Shown here in pieces: positions 16,857 through 24,617 of a stretch of DNA of 64,000 nucleotides (within the stretch, counting starts at the first letter, position 1; each line of letters begins with the position of its first letter). The stretch comes from JAHCHG01 sp041394845 (GTDB lineage Bacteria; Acidobacteriota; Blastocatellia; Pyrinomonadales; Pyrinomonadaceae). The position numbers and the translations under genes are program-made. The stretch lies in assembly GCA_041394845.1 (NCBI GenBank), contig JAWKHL010000001.1, positions 1,488,001-1,552,000 on the forward strand, given 5' to 3'. The notes beneath the pieces are model-generated. The model saw nothing but the letters and a program-made list of their open reading frames with translations, ran no database searches and had not been told where the DNA came from.

Positions 16857-17633
16857 TTAAAGAACCCTTACCTCGGTTTTAAGTTTTTCCACCAGTTCAA
16901 CCGCTCCGGCCTTGGCATCGCCGCCGCCGAGCATCTGGGTTTGTTTGGTTTTGAGCGGAAGGTAAACTTTTTGAATTTCCTGCGCCGAAGCGAAATCTTC
17001 GAGGTCCGGGGTGACCTCCCGGATCTCCTTCTTTTTGGCGGCCATGATTCCCTTCAGACTGGCGTATCGGATCTGTGAAATTCCCGATTGAATGGTCAAA
17101 AGCGCCGGCAATTGATAGGTGAACCATTGATACCAGCCGCTTTCCAACTCCCTTTTGACACGCAAACTTCCGTTGAGACTTTCCCGGTCGAGTTCGATGA
17201 CGATGGTGGCGTGGGGAATTCCCAGAAGTTCGGCCAGAATGACTCCGGTCTGCCCGTAACTGGCATCGTCCGACTGAAGGCCGGTAAAGATCAGATCGGC
17301 GTTTTCCTCGCGAACGGCGTCGGCAATGGCTTTGGCGATCCGGTAAGGGGAGAGTTCCCTGGCGTTTTCGGTCAGGACGTGAATGGCCCGGTCGGCCCCT
17401 CTGGCCAGAGCGTCCTTGATGACCGTTTTGGCGCTTTGGCCGCCCAGAGTGCAAACTATCACCTCGCCCTCGCCTTTGGCCTCCTTGAGCCTCAAAGCCT
17501 CTTCCAGACCGTAACCGTCCGATTCGTTGGTCTGCTGGGCGATGTCGTTCTCATCGATCCATTTCTCATCCTTGCCAATCCGCAAAACCGCGTCCTTATT
17601 GGCAACCTGTTTCATCAAAACGATAATTTTCAT
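16857..17633 (-). CDS. etfB: Electron transfer flavoprotein beta subunit
   Basis: 258 residues beginning MKIIVLMKQVAN. It shows the EtfB features IDENDIAQQTNESDGYGLEE, the AMP-binding ALARGADRAIHV region and the family signature VKRELESGWYQWFTYQLPAL near residue 150. It pairs with etfA just downstream. The intergenic region to fabF (17634-17702) holds a small GTGGGCGGTGAGCGGTGAGC repeat, so etfBA may be transcribed separately from, or read through from, the fab genes. Confidence 0.94.
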   Translation of the reverse strand: MKIIVLMKQVANKDAVLRIGKDEKWIDENDIAQQTNESDGYGLEEALRLKEAKGEGEVIVCTLGGQSAKTVIKDALARGADRAIHVLTENARELSPYRIAKAIADAVREENADLIFTGLQSDDASYGQTGVILAELLGIPHATIVIELDRESLNGSLRVKRELESGWYQWFTYQLPALLTIQSGISQIRYASLKGIMAAKKKEIREVTPDLEDFASAQEIQKVYLPLKTKQTQMLGGGDAKAGAVELVEKLKTEVRVL

Positions 17634-17647
17634 AACATTTCAGCGAG

Positions 17648-17670
17648 CAGTGGGCGGTGAGCGGTGAGCA
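17648..17670. repeat. Small GGTGAGC tandem repeat
   Basis: AGTGGGCGGTGAGCGGTGAG consists of heptamer-like units between etfB and fabF. It resembles the GTGATGGGTGATGG unit seen in the inverted repeat at 24383-24563. Confidence 0.5.
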
Positions 17671-17702
17671 AAGTTTGCGACTCAATTTCCGCCCACCTCA
17701 CG

Positions 17703-18944
17703 TTAATTCTGATATTTCTTAAAGATCAGACAGGCGTTGGTTCCGCCGAATCCGAAACTGTTGGAAAGGACGTATTCAACCTCGATCTGACGCGATTGAT
17801 TGGGAATGTAATCGAGATCGCATTCGGGGTCGGGAAATTCGTAGTTGATGGTCGGCGGCAAGGCTTTGTTATATAGCGCCAAGACCGAAAAAACCCCCTC
17901 GATCCCGCCGGCCGCTCCGAGAGCGTGCCCGGTCATCGACTTGGTCGAACTGACCGCCAGTTTTCGGGCGTGTTCGCCGAAGACCTGCTTGATGGCCAGA
18001 GTCTCGAACTTGTCGTTGTATGGCGTCGATGTTCCGTGAGCGTTGATATAGCCGATCTGTTCGGGCGATATGCCGGCATCCTCAAGGGCCCGGGTCATCA
18101 CCCGGATGGCTCCGGAGGCGGTTTCGTCCGGGGCGGAAACGTGAAAAGCGTCGCCGCTCATACCGTAACCGACGACCTCGGCGTAAATTTTGGCTCCCCG
18201 CGCTTTGGCGAATTCAAGTTCTTCGAGGATCAGGATCCCGGCTCCCTCGCCGATGACGAACCCGTCGCGTTCCGCATCGAATGGGCGGGATGCTCTTTTC
18301 GGCTCGTCGTTGCGAGTCGAAAGCGCCCGCATCGAAGCGAAACCGGCAACCGACATCGGAGTGATCGCCGATTCGGCCCCTCCGCAGATCATCGCATCGG
18401 CGTCGCCCCGTTCGATCAGCCGAAACGAATCGCCGATGGCGTGGGCTCCGGCCGAACAGGCCGTGGCGGTGGCCGAATTCGGGCCTTTCGCCCCGTGCCG
18501 GATGGAAACGTTTCCGGCCGCCAGATTGACTATCGCCGAAACGATAAAGAACGGCGAAACCCGGCCCGGCCCGTGTTCCAGCAGTTTTTCGTGTTCGCGT
18601 TCGATGGCCCAGAAATCGCCGATCCCGGAACTGATGTAGGTTCCGACGTTTTCGGCGTTCGATTCATCGATCACGAGACCGCTGTGCTTGATCGCCTCGT
18701 CCGAAGCCGATATGGCGTAATGGGTAAACGCCCCCATCCGCCGGGCCTCTTTTTTATCAAGGAAATCGAGCGGATCAAAATTCTTGACCTCGCAGGCGAA
18801 TTTGACGGGAAATTTTTCGGTGTCGAATTTTTGAATGTAATCGGCCCCGTTTTCACCGCGCATCAAAGCCGACCAGGTGGTTTCGACATCGTTTCCGCAA
18901 GGCGTAACCAATCCCAATCCGGTAACTACTACACGACGTTTCAT
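17703..18944 (-). CDS. fabF: 3-oxoacyl-ACP synthase II
   Basis: 413 residues, the standard KAS II length. The active-site Cys is in TATACSAGAHAIGD (about residue 163), the two histidines in NAHGTSTPYND and SMTGHALGAAGG, and the terminal NSFGFGGTNACL motif is complete. It catalyses decarboxylative condensation of malonyl-ACP with acyl-ACP during chain elongation. It lies directly downstream of acpP (108-base gap), the common order. Confidence 0.96.
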   Translation of the reverse strand: MKRRVVVTGLGLVTPCGNDVETTWSALMRGENGADYIQKFDTEKFPVKFACEVKNFDPLDFLDKKEARRMGAFTHYAISASDEAIKHSGLVIDESNAENVGTYISSGIGDFWAIEREHEKLLEHGPGRVSPFFIVSAIVNLAAGNVSIRHGAKGPNSATATACSAGAHAIGDSFRLIERGDADAMICGGAESAITPMSVAGFASMRALSTRNDEPKRASRPFDAERDGFVIGEGAGILILEELEFAKARGAKIYAEVVGYGMSGDAFHVSAPDETASGAIRVMTRALEDAGISPEQIGYINAHGTSTPYNDKFETLAIKQVFGEHARKLAVSSTKSMTGHALGAAGGIEGVFSVLALYNKALPPTINYEFPDPECDLDYIPNQSRQIEVEYVLSNSFGFGGTNACLIFKKYQN

Positions 18945-19052
18945 ACTTTAAAGTCCTTTGTCTTTTGTCCCGGCCGGTTCATCCTGAAAAAAACCAACCC
19001 GCGTTCGAAAAAAAACGCCGGGACAAAAGATCAAAACGATTGACGAATTTAT

Positions 19053-19289
19053 TTAGGCCGAATGCTGTTCGACGTAAGCGTAGGCGTCGCGGACGGCCTG
19101 AATTTTTTCAGCGTCTTCATCCGGTATTTCGATATCGAATTCCTCTTCGAAACGCATCACCAATTCGACCAGATCGAGCGAATCAGCTCCCAGATCCTCG
19201 ATGAAACGCGCATTTTCGGTAACCTCGGCTTCATCCACACCCAATTCATCAACCACAATTTGTTTAATTTTTTCCTGAACTTCTGACAT
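19053..19289 (-). CDS. acpP: Acyl carrier protein
   Basis: 78 residues, highly acidic, with the phosphopantetheine attachment serine in DLGADSLDLVELVM (residue about 37). A strong AGGAG lies seven bases before the ATG. It carries growing acyl chains for FabD, FabH and FabF, which flank it. The usual fabG between fabD and acpP is absent here. Confidence 0.97.
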   Translation of the reverse strand: MSEVQEKIKQIVVDELGVDEAEVTENARFIEDLGADSLDLVELVMRFEEEFDIEIPDEDAEKIQAVRDAYAYVEQHSA

Positions 19290-19393
19290 ATATTTCTCCT
19301 GTTTTTTTTATTGGTCCGAAAAGCTCACCGGGACGCAGGGGAGTTTTTTTATGGAGCCGGTAAAACGTATTTGTTATTTATTATTTCTTATTT

Positions 19394-20386
19394 TTACCCG
19401 CTGACCCCCAATTCCTCGGAACCTTTCAGGCTATCTAAACTCTTTTTTAAACTCTCGGAATTCTCAACGTTAAGCGTTCGAACTTCCCGGCTGATCTGCC
19501 GGTTCAGTCCGGTCAGAACCTTTCCGGCGCCGACCTCAATGAAAACATCGGCCCCCGCATCGATCAAACCCAGAATCGAATCCGACCAGCGGACCGGGGA
19601 GGAAACCTGCTCGGCTAATGCTTCGGCCACCCGCGCTCCTTTTGTGTTGGGGCGGGCCGAAACGTTTTCGATTATCGGACAGCTTATATCCCGAAAGTTA
19701 ATTTTTTGTAAATCTTTTTCCAGTTTGACCTGCGCGGGCAACATCAAGCCGCAGTGAAACGGGGCCGAAACGTTTAATTTAACCACCCTTTTGGCGCCCC
19801 TTTCCTTTAACAGCTCGCAGGCCCGGTCGATTGCGCCGACATTTCCGGCGATCACGACCTGAGAGGGCGAATTGATATTGGCCGGAGAGCAAATCTCTCC
19901 CTGAGCCGCTTCCTGGCAGGCGATCTCGATGGTATCGAGCGGAACCGCCAAAATTGCGGCCATCGCTCCGACGCCGACCGGAACCGCTTCCTGCATATAC
20001 TCGCCCCGCCGCCGAACCGTCCGGACGGCATCGGCCAGATCCAGAGAACCGGCCGCCACCAGAGCGGAATACTCGCCCAAGCTGTGTCCGGCCACGAAAT
20101 CCGGTTTCGGCCCCCCCTCCGATACCAACGCCCGAAAGGCGGCGACCGAGGTCGTCAATATGGCCGGTTGGGTGTTGGCCGTCAGGGCCAGATCCTCGTC
20201 GGTCCCCTCAAAACACATTTTTGAGAGCGCAAAACCGAGAGCTTCGTCGGCTTCCAGAAAAACCTCCCGGGCGGCGGGAAAATTATCAAACAGATCTTTT
20301 CCCATTCCGACCGACTGACTTCCCTGACCCGGAAAGATCATGGCGATTTTGGATTTCGGATTTCGGATTTCGGATTCTTGGCTCAT
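19394..20386 (-). CDS. fabD: Malonyl-CoA:ACP transacylase with repeat-derived N-terminus
   Basis: 330 residues with IFPGQGSQSVGMG at the start of the fold, the catalytic serine in VAGHSLGEYSAL and the downstream His in VSAPFHCGLM. It transfers malonyl from CoA to AcpP. The first 15 residues (SQESEIRNPKSKIA after Met) are encoded by a short tandem repeat block. An internal ATG at 20341 would begin at MIFPGQG, but then the first beta-strand residues (KIA) normally present would be missing, and no ribosome binding site precedes it. The longer start is therefore kept. Confidence 0.94.
   Translation of the reverse strand: MSQESEIRNPKSKIAMIFPGQGSQSVGMGKDLFDNFPAAREVFLEADEALGFALSKMCFEGTDEDLALTANTQPAILTTSVAAFRALVSEGGPKPDFVAGHSLGEYSALVAAGSLDLADAVRTVRRRGEYMQEAVPVGVGAMAAILAVPLDTIEIACQEAAQGEICSPANINSPSQVVIAGNVGAIDRACELLKERGAKRVVKLNVSAPFHCGLMLPAQVKLEKDLQKINFRDISCPIIENVSARPNTKGARVAEALAEQVSSPVRWSDSILGLIDAGADVFIEVGAGKVLTGLNRQISREVRTLNVENSESLKKSLDSLKGSEELGVSG
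20344..20378. repeat. Short tandem repeat block inside the 5' end of fabD
   Basis: Three to four head-to-tail copies of GGATTTC plus a GGATTTT variant. Read on the minus strand it encodes the peptide ESEIRNPKSKI. The unit matches blocks at 15825-15860 and 31916-31967. Confidence 0.75.
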
Positions 20387-20444
20387 CTGCTAAAACTATT
20401 TATTAAAAATTCCAGGGATTAGCCGGAAAGTACGGCCCAATCCC

Positions 20445-20471
20445 CAATCTAAAATCTTAAATCTAAAATCG
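20445..20471. repeat. Short tandem repeat block at the 3' end of fabH
   Basis: AATCTAAAATC units repeated about three times. They overlap the last codons and the TAG stop of fabH (20463-20465), so the repeat lies partly in the coding sequence. Confidence 0.6.
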
Positions 20472-21449
20472 AACGACCGTTCCGCCCCAGGTGACGCCGC
20501 CGCCGAAAGCGGTCATCAGCAGAAGGGTTCCGTCTTTGATCCGCCCCGCCTCCCAGCATTCATCAATGGCGATCGGAATCGAAGCCGAGGACGTATTTCC
20601 GTGATAGGCGATGTTTGAATAAACTTTTTCTTCGGGAACTTTCAAACGCGAAGCGACCGCATCGGTGATCCGCTGGTTGGCCTGATGGGGAATGACCAGA
20701 TCGACATCATCGACCGTCAAACCGGCTTTTTCCAGCATTTCTGCGGAAATCTCGGCCATTGAACGAACCGCCACCTTGAACAACTCGTTTCCCTTCATCT
20801 TGAAGAAATGGTCGCGGTTGTCTATGGTTTGGTGGGTCGTGCCCAATTTGGTCCCGCCGCCGGGAGCGTAAAGCTGTTCTTCGAAACGCCCGTCGGAACG
20901 GATCTTGGTGGCCAGAATTCCCTTTCCCTCGCCGACCGGCCCGAGCACTGCCGCACCGGCCCCGTCGCCGAAAATAACGCAGGTCGAACGGTCGGTGTAA
21001 TCGACGTATTTGGTCAAAACCTCGGCCCCGATGATGAGGGCGTATTTGATCTGCTCGGTGCGGATCATCGACTCGACCATCGTAATTCCGTATAAAAAAC
21101 CGGAACAGGCGGCAAAAACGTCCATTCCGGCCGCGTTTACGGCTCCGATCTGGGCCTGAATCAAGGCCCCGGTCGAGGGCATGATCTGATCCGGCGTGGT
21201 GGTCGCGCAAACGATCAGGTCGATGTCTTCGGGTTTTAATCCCGCTCGTTCAAGTGCTTGCAGAGCCGCCCGGGTTCCGAATTGGGATGTGTATTCGTTA
21301 TCGGCCGCTTTGTGCCGCTGTTTGATCCCGGTCCGCGTCGTTATCCATTCATCCGAAGTGTCAACTATTTTTTCCAGATCGGCATTGGTCAAGAGGCCTT
21401 CCGGGTAACTGTGTCCGGTTGAAATGATTCCTGCGTTTATATTTGACAT
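20463..21449 (-). CDS. fabH: 3-oxoacyl-ACP synthase III
   Basis: 328 residues. The catalytic Cys is in VFAACSGFLYGI (about residue 114), His in VIPHQANQRI and Asn in YHGNTSSASIPIA, completing the KAS III triad. It starts fatty-acid chains by condensing an acyl-CoA primer with malonyl-ACP. It sits between rpmF and fabD; plsX, which normally separates rpmF and fabH, is missing. Its stop codon lies within a short tandem repeat. Confidence 0.96.
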   Translation of the reverse strand: MSNINAGIISTGHSYPEGLLTNADLEKIVDTSDEWITTRTGIKQRHKAADNEYTSQFGTRAALQALERAGLKPEDIDLIVCATTTPDQIMPSTGALIQAQIGAVNAAGMDVFAACSGFLYGITMVESMIRTEQIKYALIIGAEVLTKYVDYTDRSTCVIFGDGAGAAVLGPVGEGKGILATKIRSDGRFEEQLYAPGGGTKLGTTHQTIDNRDHFFKMKGNELFKVAVRSMAEISAEMLEKAGLTVDDVDLVIPHQANQRITDAVASRLKVPEEKVYSNIAYHGNTSSASIPIAIDECWEAGRIKDGTLLLMTAFGGGVTWGGTVVRF

Positions 21450-21541
21450 TATTTGGGGTATTGAAAAATTGAACGCGCGAAATGCGATAAATCAAACCGG
21501 TCAAGATTCAAATTACTGCCAATTCGCGCCCTGCTTATTTT

Positions 21542-21727
21542 TTATACTTCTTCTTTTACGTCAATTATCTGCCGGCCTTTGTACATTCCGGTTTTGGGAT
21601 CGATCCGGTGCGGCTTTTTCGGCTCGCCCGTGTCCTTGTCGAGATAAAACTGGGGAATGTTCAAAGCGTCGTGCGAACGGCGTTGCCGCGTTCGGGCCTT
21701 TGAATGTCTTCTTTTTGGATTTGGCAT
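21542..21727 (-). CDS. rpmF: 50S ribosomal protein bL32, cysteine-free form
   Basis: 61 residues starting MPNPKRRHSKARTRQRRSHD, the conserved basic N-terminus. The zinc cysteines of many bL32 proteins are absent: the region reads FYLDKDTGEPKKPHRIDPKT before YKGRQII. This is the known zinc-independent form. AGAGGT lies before the ATG. It is 25 bases downstream of the yceD-like gene, the order seen in many bacteria. Confidence 0.93.
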   Translation of the reverse strand: MPNPKRRHSKARTRQRRSHDALNIPQFYLDKDTGEPKKPHRIDPKTGMYKGRQIIDVKEEV

Positions 21728-21752
21728 AATATACCTCTTTTATATATAAAAA

Positions 21753-22274
21753 CTATTTTTTTAATTTCAGATCTTTCAGAGCCGACCAGCGCGGATCAAC
21801 TTCTTCGTCTTCGCATTTACAATTTACCAAATTTTTGTCCGCGCCGCATATTCGGCATAAACCTTTACAATCTTCCCGGCAGAAAACCTGAGCCGGAAGC
21901 GCCAGAATGATCTGTTCCCGGACCAATTCTTTCAGATCGATCAGATCATCCTCAATGACCGAAACGTCCAGATCGTCGGTATCAAGCTCCTTTTCGCCCT
22001 TTTCCGAAAAATTTTCCATCCGGACCAGACCGACCTTAAAAGGAATTTTCAAAGCGGTTTCGACCGTCTTCAGACACCGGCTGCAATCGATCTCGGCCTC
22101 AGCCCGGATCTCACCCCGAACCTCGGTTTCGGCCAACCCCTTACTGATTATCCCTTCGGCCCTGACCTTTCCGGTCAATTTGGCGGACTCGTTTTCGAGG
22201 TCGATCTCCTCGGGTTTCAATTCCAGATTAAAGGAACTTTGCAAATCCTCCAAAGTTTTTAAGTCAACGATCAT
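21753..22274 (-). CDS. yceD: YceD family protein (DUF177), probable 23S rRNA accumulation factor
   Basis: 173 residues. Conserved cysteines occur in the family pattern: EIDCSRCLKTV near residue 64 and FCREDCKGLCRICGADKNLV near residue 134. In bacteria and plastids the family promotes 23S rRNA accumulation; it is nearly always next to rpmF, as here. The N-terminal half forms the expected beta-rich domain with RGEIRAEAEIDC. Confidence 0.88.
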   Translation of the reverse strand: MIVDLKTLEDLQSSFNLELKPEEIDLENESAKLTGKVRAEGIISKGLAETEVRGEIRAEAEIDCSRCLKTVETALKIPFKVGLVRMENFSEKGEKELDTDDLDVSVIEDDLIDLKELVREQIILALPAQVFCREDCKGLCRICGADKNLVNCKCEDEEVDPRWSALKDLKLKK

Positions 22275-22369
22275 TTCTAAATCTAAAACAACTGATTCAC
22301 TTTTTTTTGCGCTTAGCCGGGCGCAAAAGAGTTTATTATAACCTTTGAGTTTATTGTGTCAAACCGAAA

Positions 22370-22391
22370 TAAAAGGGTTGTCGCAACCTTT
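22370..22391 (-). terminator. Bulged hairpin, possible pyrD terminator
   Basis: On the minus strand AAAAGGTTG, a CGA loop and CAACCCTTTT form a nine-pair stem with one bulged base, followed by ATTTCGG. It is about 130 bases past the pyrD stop. The surrounding 245 bases (22275-22520) contain nothing else recognisable. Confidence 0.4.
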
Positions 22392-22520
22392 TATCAAAAA
22401 CCAAATCCGAATCGAATCCTTTTTTGATCTCCGATTTTTCAAAAAACGGTTTCGTAAAAAATCCCACCCGGCCTCCGGTGTTTTCATTTGATCAACCATC
22501 AACCCAAAAGAACAAAAGGT

Positions 22521-23657
22521 TTAGCTTGAATTTCCGGCTTCACAACCGATCGCCTCTTCCATATTCCGAAACCCCTTTTCCTCCAAAATGCGCGCCAGAC
22601 CGGAATTTATTTCCCGGGCAAATCCAACCCCCGAATAAACAAAACCCGTGTAAGCCTGCAAAAGGCAGGCTCCGGCCGCCACTTTTCGAAAAGCATCCTC
22701 GGCCGAAAAAATTCCGCCGACCCCGATGATCGGCAATTCACCTTTCGAAAAAGCGTAGATTTTTTTTATCACCTGATTGGAAAAACCTTCCAGAGGATGA
22801 CCGCTCAAACCGCCCGCGCCGATCTGTTCGATCCTGTCCGGCGGAGTCTTCAAACCCCGCCGTTCGATGGTGGTGTTGGTTGCGATGATCCCCGCCAGAT
22901 CGAGCCTTAAACAGATGTCCACGATCTGTTCGATCTCGCCCTCCGACAGATCGGGAGCGATCTTGACCAGCAGGGGTTTGTTTGAACTTTGCTTTCGGGC
23001 CTTTTTTGCTTCTTCCCGGTCGGAAAGTTCCCGGTTTCTCTCCTGCAAAGCCTTCAGGAGTTTTTCGAGTTCGTCCGATTTTTGCAGTTTTCGAAGATCG
23101 GGCGTATTCGGAGAGGAAACGTTGACGGCGACGTAATCGGCCGCCTTGAAGGCCAGATCAAAACTTTTCAAATAATTATCCGTCGCCTTTTCGTTGGGAA
23201 CATCCTTGTTTTTCCCGATGTTGATCCCGAGCACGCAATCGGGCCGGGTTCGGAGCAATCTCTCCGCGACGTTCGGCGTTCCCTCGTTGTTGAAACCGAG
23301 CCGGTTGATCAAGGCCCGGTCTTCGGGAAGACGAAACAGCCTCGGTTTGGGATTTCCCTTTTGCGCCTCGAAGGTTACGGTCCCGACCTCGACGAAACCG
23401 AAACCGAGCGCCGCTAGTTGGCGGGCGACCTTGCCGTTTTTATCAAACCCGGCGGCGATTCCCAGCGGATTTTTAAAATCCAGCCCGAACCTTTTTATTT
23501 CATTCCCCGAAAAACCGCCCCACCTATTTTCGGCCATCCGCCGGGCCGTTTCGGTTGCCAGCCCGAATCGCAGAGCCTCAAGTCCGAACTCATGCGCGGT
23601 TTCGGCCGACAGCCGGAAAAGCAACGGCCTTATTAATTTTTGGTAGAATTTTGACAT
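22521..23657 (-). CDS. pyrD: Quinone-dependent dihydroorotate dehydrogenase (class 2)
   Basis: 378 residues. The class 2 N-terminal amphipathic helix (MSKFYQKLIRPLLFRLSAET) targets it to the inner membrane. The catalytic serine is in NVSSPNTPDLRKLQ, and FMN-binding residues are in GIAAGFDKNG, IATNTTIERRG and GVGGIFSAEDA. It oxidises dihydroorotate to orotate with a quinone acceptor. It is transcribed divergently from pyrR, 100 bases apart. Confidence 0.95.
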   Translation of the reverse strand: MSKFYQKLIRPLLFRLSAETAHEFGLEALRFGLATETARRMAENRWGGFSGNEIKRFGLDFKNPLGIAAGFDKNGKVARQLAALGFGFVEVGTVTFEAQKGNPKPRLFRLPEDRALINRLGFNNEGTPNVAERLLRTRPDCVLGINIGKNKDVPNEKATDNYLKSFDLAFKAADYVAVNVSSPNTPDLRKLQKSDELEKLLKALQERNRELSDREEAKKARKQSSNKPLLVKIAPDLSEGEIEQIVDICLRLDLAGIIATNTTIERRGLKTPPDRIEQIGAGGLSGHPLEGFSNQVIKKIYAFSKGELPIIGVGGIFSAEDAFRKVAAGACLLQAYTGFVYSGVGFAREINSGLARILEEKGFRNMEEAIGCEAGNSS

Positions 23658-23757
23658 GACGAATTTCGAAGGATTTTAAATTAATTGGTGAAAAAGTTAA
23701 AACTTTGAAAGCGAAACTTTGAACTTTACACTAAGCAATGCTACGATTTCCGACAAT

Positions 23758-24327
23758 ATGGGTGACGAAATCAATTTGGTCGAAAAAGCTCGGATAATGG
23801 ACGGTGCCCGGATGAAAAGGGCGCTTTCCCGGCTGGCTTCCGAGATCGTCGAAGATAATCAGGGGGCCAAGGACCTTTATCTGGTCGGAATCCGGCGCCG
23901 GGGAGTGCCTTTGGCCGAACGCCTCGTCAAACGGATCGAAAACCTCGAAGGCGTCAAACCTTTTTACGGGATCATCGACATCACGCTCTACCGGGACGAC
24001 CTTTCGACGGTCGGGGCCAACCCGGTCGTCAACCGGACCGAACTCGATGTCGATATCGAGGACAAGGTGATCGTTCTGGTTGACGATGTGCTTTACACGG
24101 GCCGGACGATCCGCGCGGCGCTCGATCAACTGATGGATTTCGGCCGACCGAAAAAAGTCCAGCTGGCGGTTTTGATCGACCGCGGACACGAACACCGCGA
24201 ACTGCCGATCCAGGCCGATTTCGTCGGGAAACTGGTCCCGACCAAGCAGGCCGAGATCATCAAGGTCATGCTCAAGGAGTTTGACGACGAGGAAGGGGTC
24301 GGAATCTTCGAAAGACCCGCTCAGTGA
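23758..24327 (+). CDS. pyrR: Bifunctional pyr operon regulator / uracil phosphoribosyltransferase
   Basis: 189 residues from the ATG at 23758. A TTG 39 bases earlier is possible, but the family begins close to KARIMDGARMKRALSRLASE. The PRPP-binding motif is VIVLVDDVLYTGRTIRAALD; GIRRRGVPLAERL and DITLYRDD are also conserved. PyrR binds nascent pyr mRNA in a UMP-dependent way in Gram-positive bacteria and has weak UPRTase activity. Here it heads pyrR-pyrB-pyrC and is followed by a terminator hairpin. Confidence 0.93.
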   Translation: MGDEINLVEKARIMDGARMKRALSRLASEIVEDNQGAKDLYLVGIRRRGVPLAERLVKRIENLEGVKPFYGIIDITLYRDDLSTVGANPVVNRTELDVDIEDKVIVLVDDVLYTGRTIRAALDQLMDFGRPKKVQLAVLIDRGHEHRELPIQADFVGKLVPTKQAEIIKVMLKEFDDEEGVGIFERPAQ

Positions 24328-24337
24328 GTTTTTTGAG

Positions 24338-24366
24338 AGGCAAGGTTGTCAAAACCTTGCCTTTTT
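24338..24366 (+). terminator. Intrinsic terminator between pyrR and pyrB
   Basis: AGGCAAGGTT and AACCTTGCCT make a perfect 10-bp stem followed by TTTT. It begins 11 bases after the pyrR stop and overlaps a GAGAGGCAAGG sequence. Its position could allow attenuation of pyrB and pyrC. Confidence 0.75.
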
Positions 24367-24382
24367 AGTAAAAAGCATTAAC

Positions 24383-24563
24383 TACTGTGTAAGTTAAAAA
24401 AACTGAAGTTTTGTTAAATTTGTGATGGGTGATGGGTGATAGGATAAAACTTAATTGTCTGATTATCCGGCTCGAATGCCCGATATTATCTGTTTAACTT
24501 TTCACCTATCACCCATCACTTATCACCCATCACTAAACTCTAGTTTTTTTAATTTACACAGTA
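24383..24563. mobile_element. MITE-like imperfect inverted repeat between pyrR and pyrB
   Basis: Arms 24383-24443 and 24505-24563 are near reverse complements over about 58 bases. Each ends TACTGTGTAA at the outside and has GTGATGGGTGAT repeats toward the inside; 61 bases lie between. The outer TA could be a target duplication flanking CTGTGTAA...TTACACAG. No coding capacity is seen, so a non-autonomous element or simply a large RNA hairpin are the options. Confidence 0.55.
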
Positions 24564-24617
24564 TTAAACCCCCTGAAAAGTAAAAGAGTTGAAATTTACT
24601 CCGCCCAAAAAAGGAAA

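Noticed and set aside
17925..19043. 372-codon plus-strand frame opposite fabF
   Set aside because: It is a long shadow of fabF on the other strand, with improbable composition and no family resemblance.
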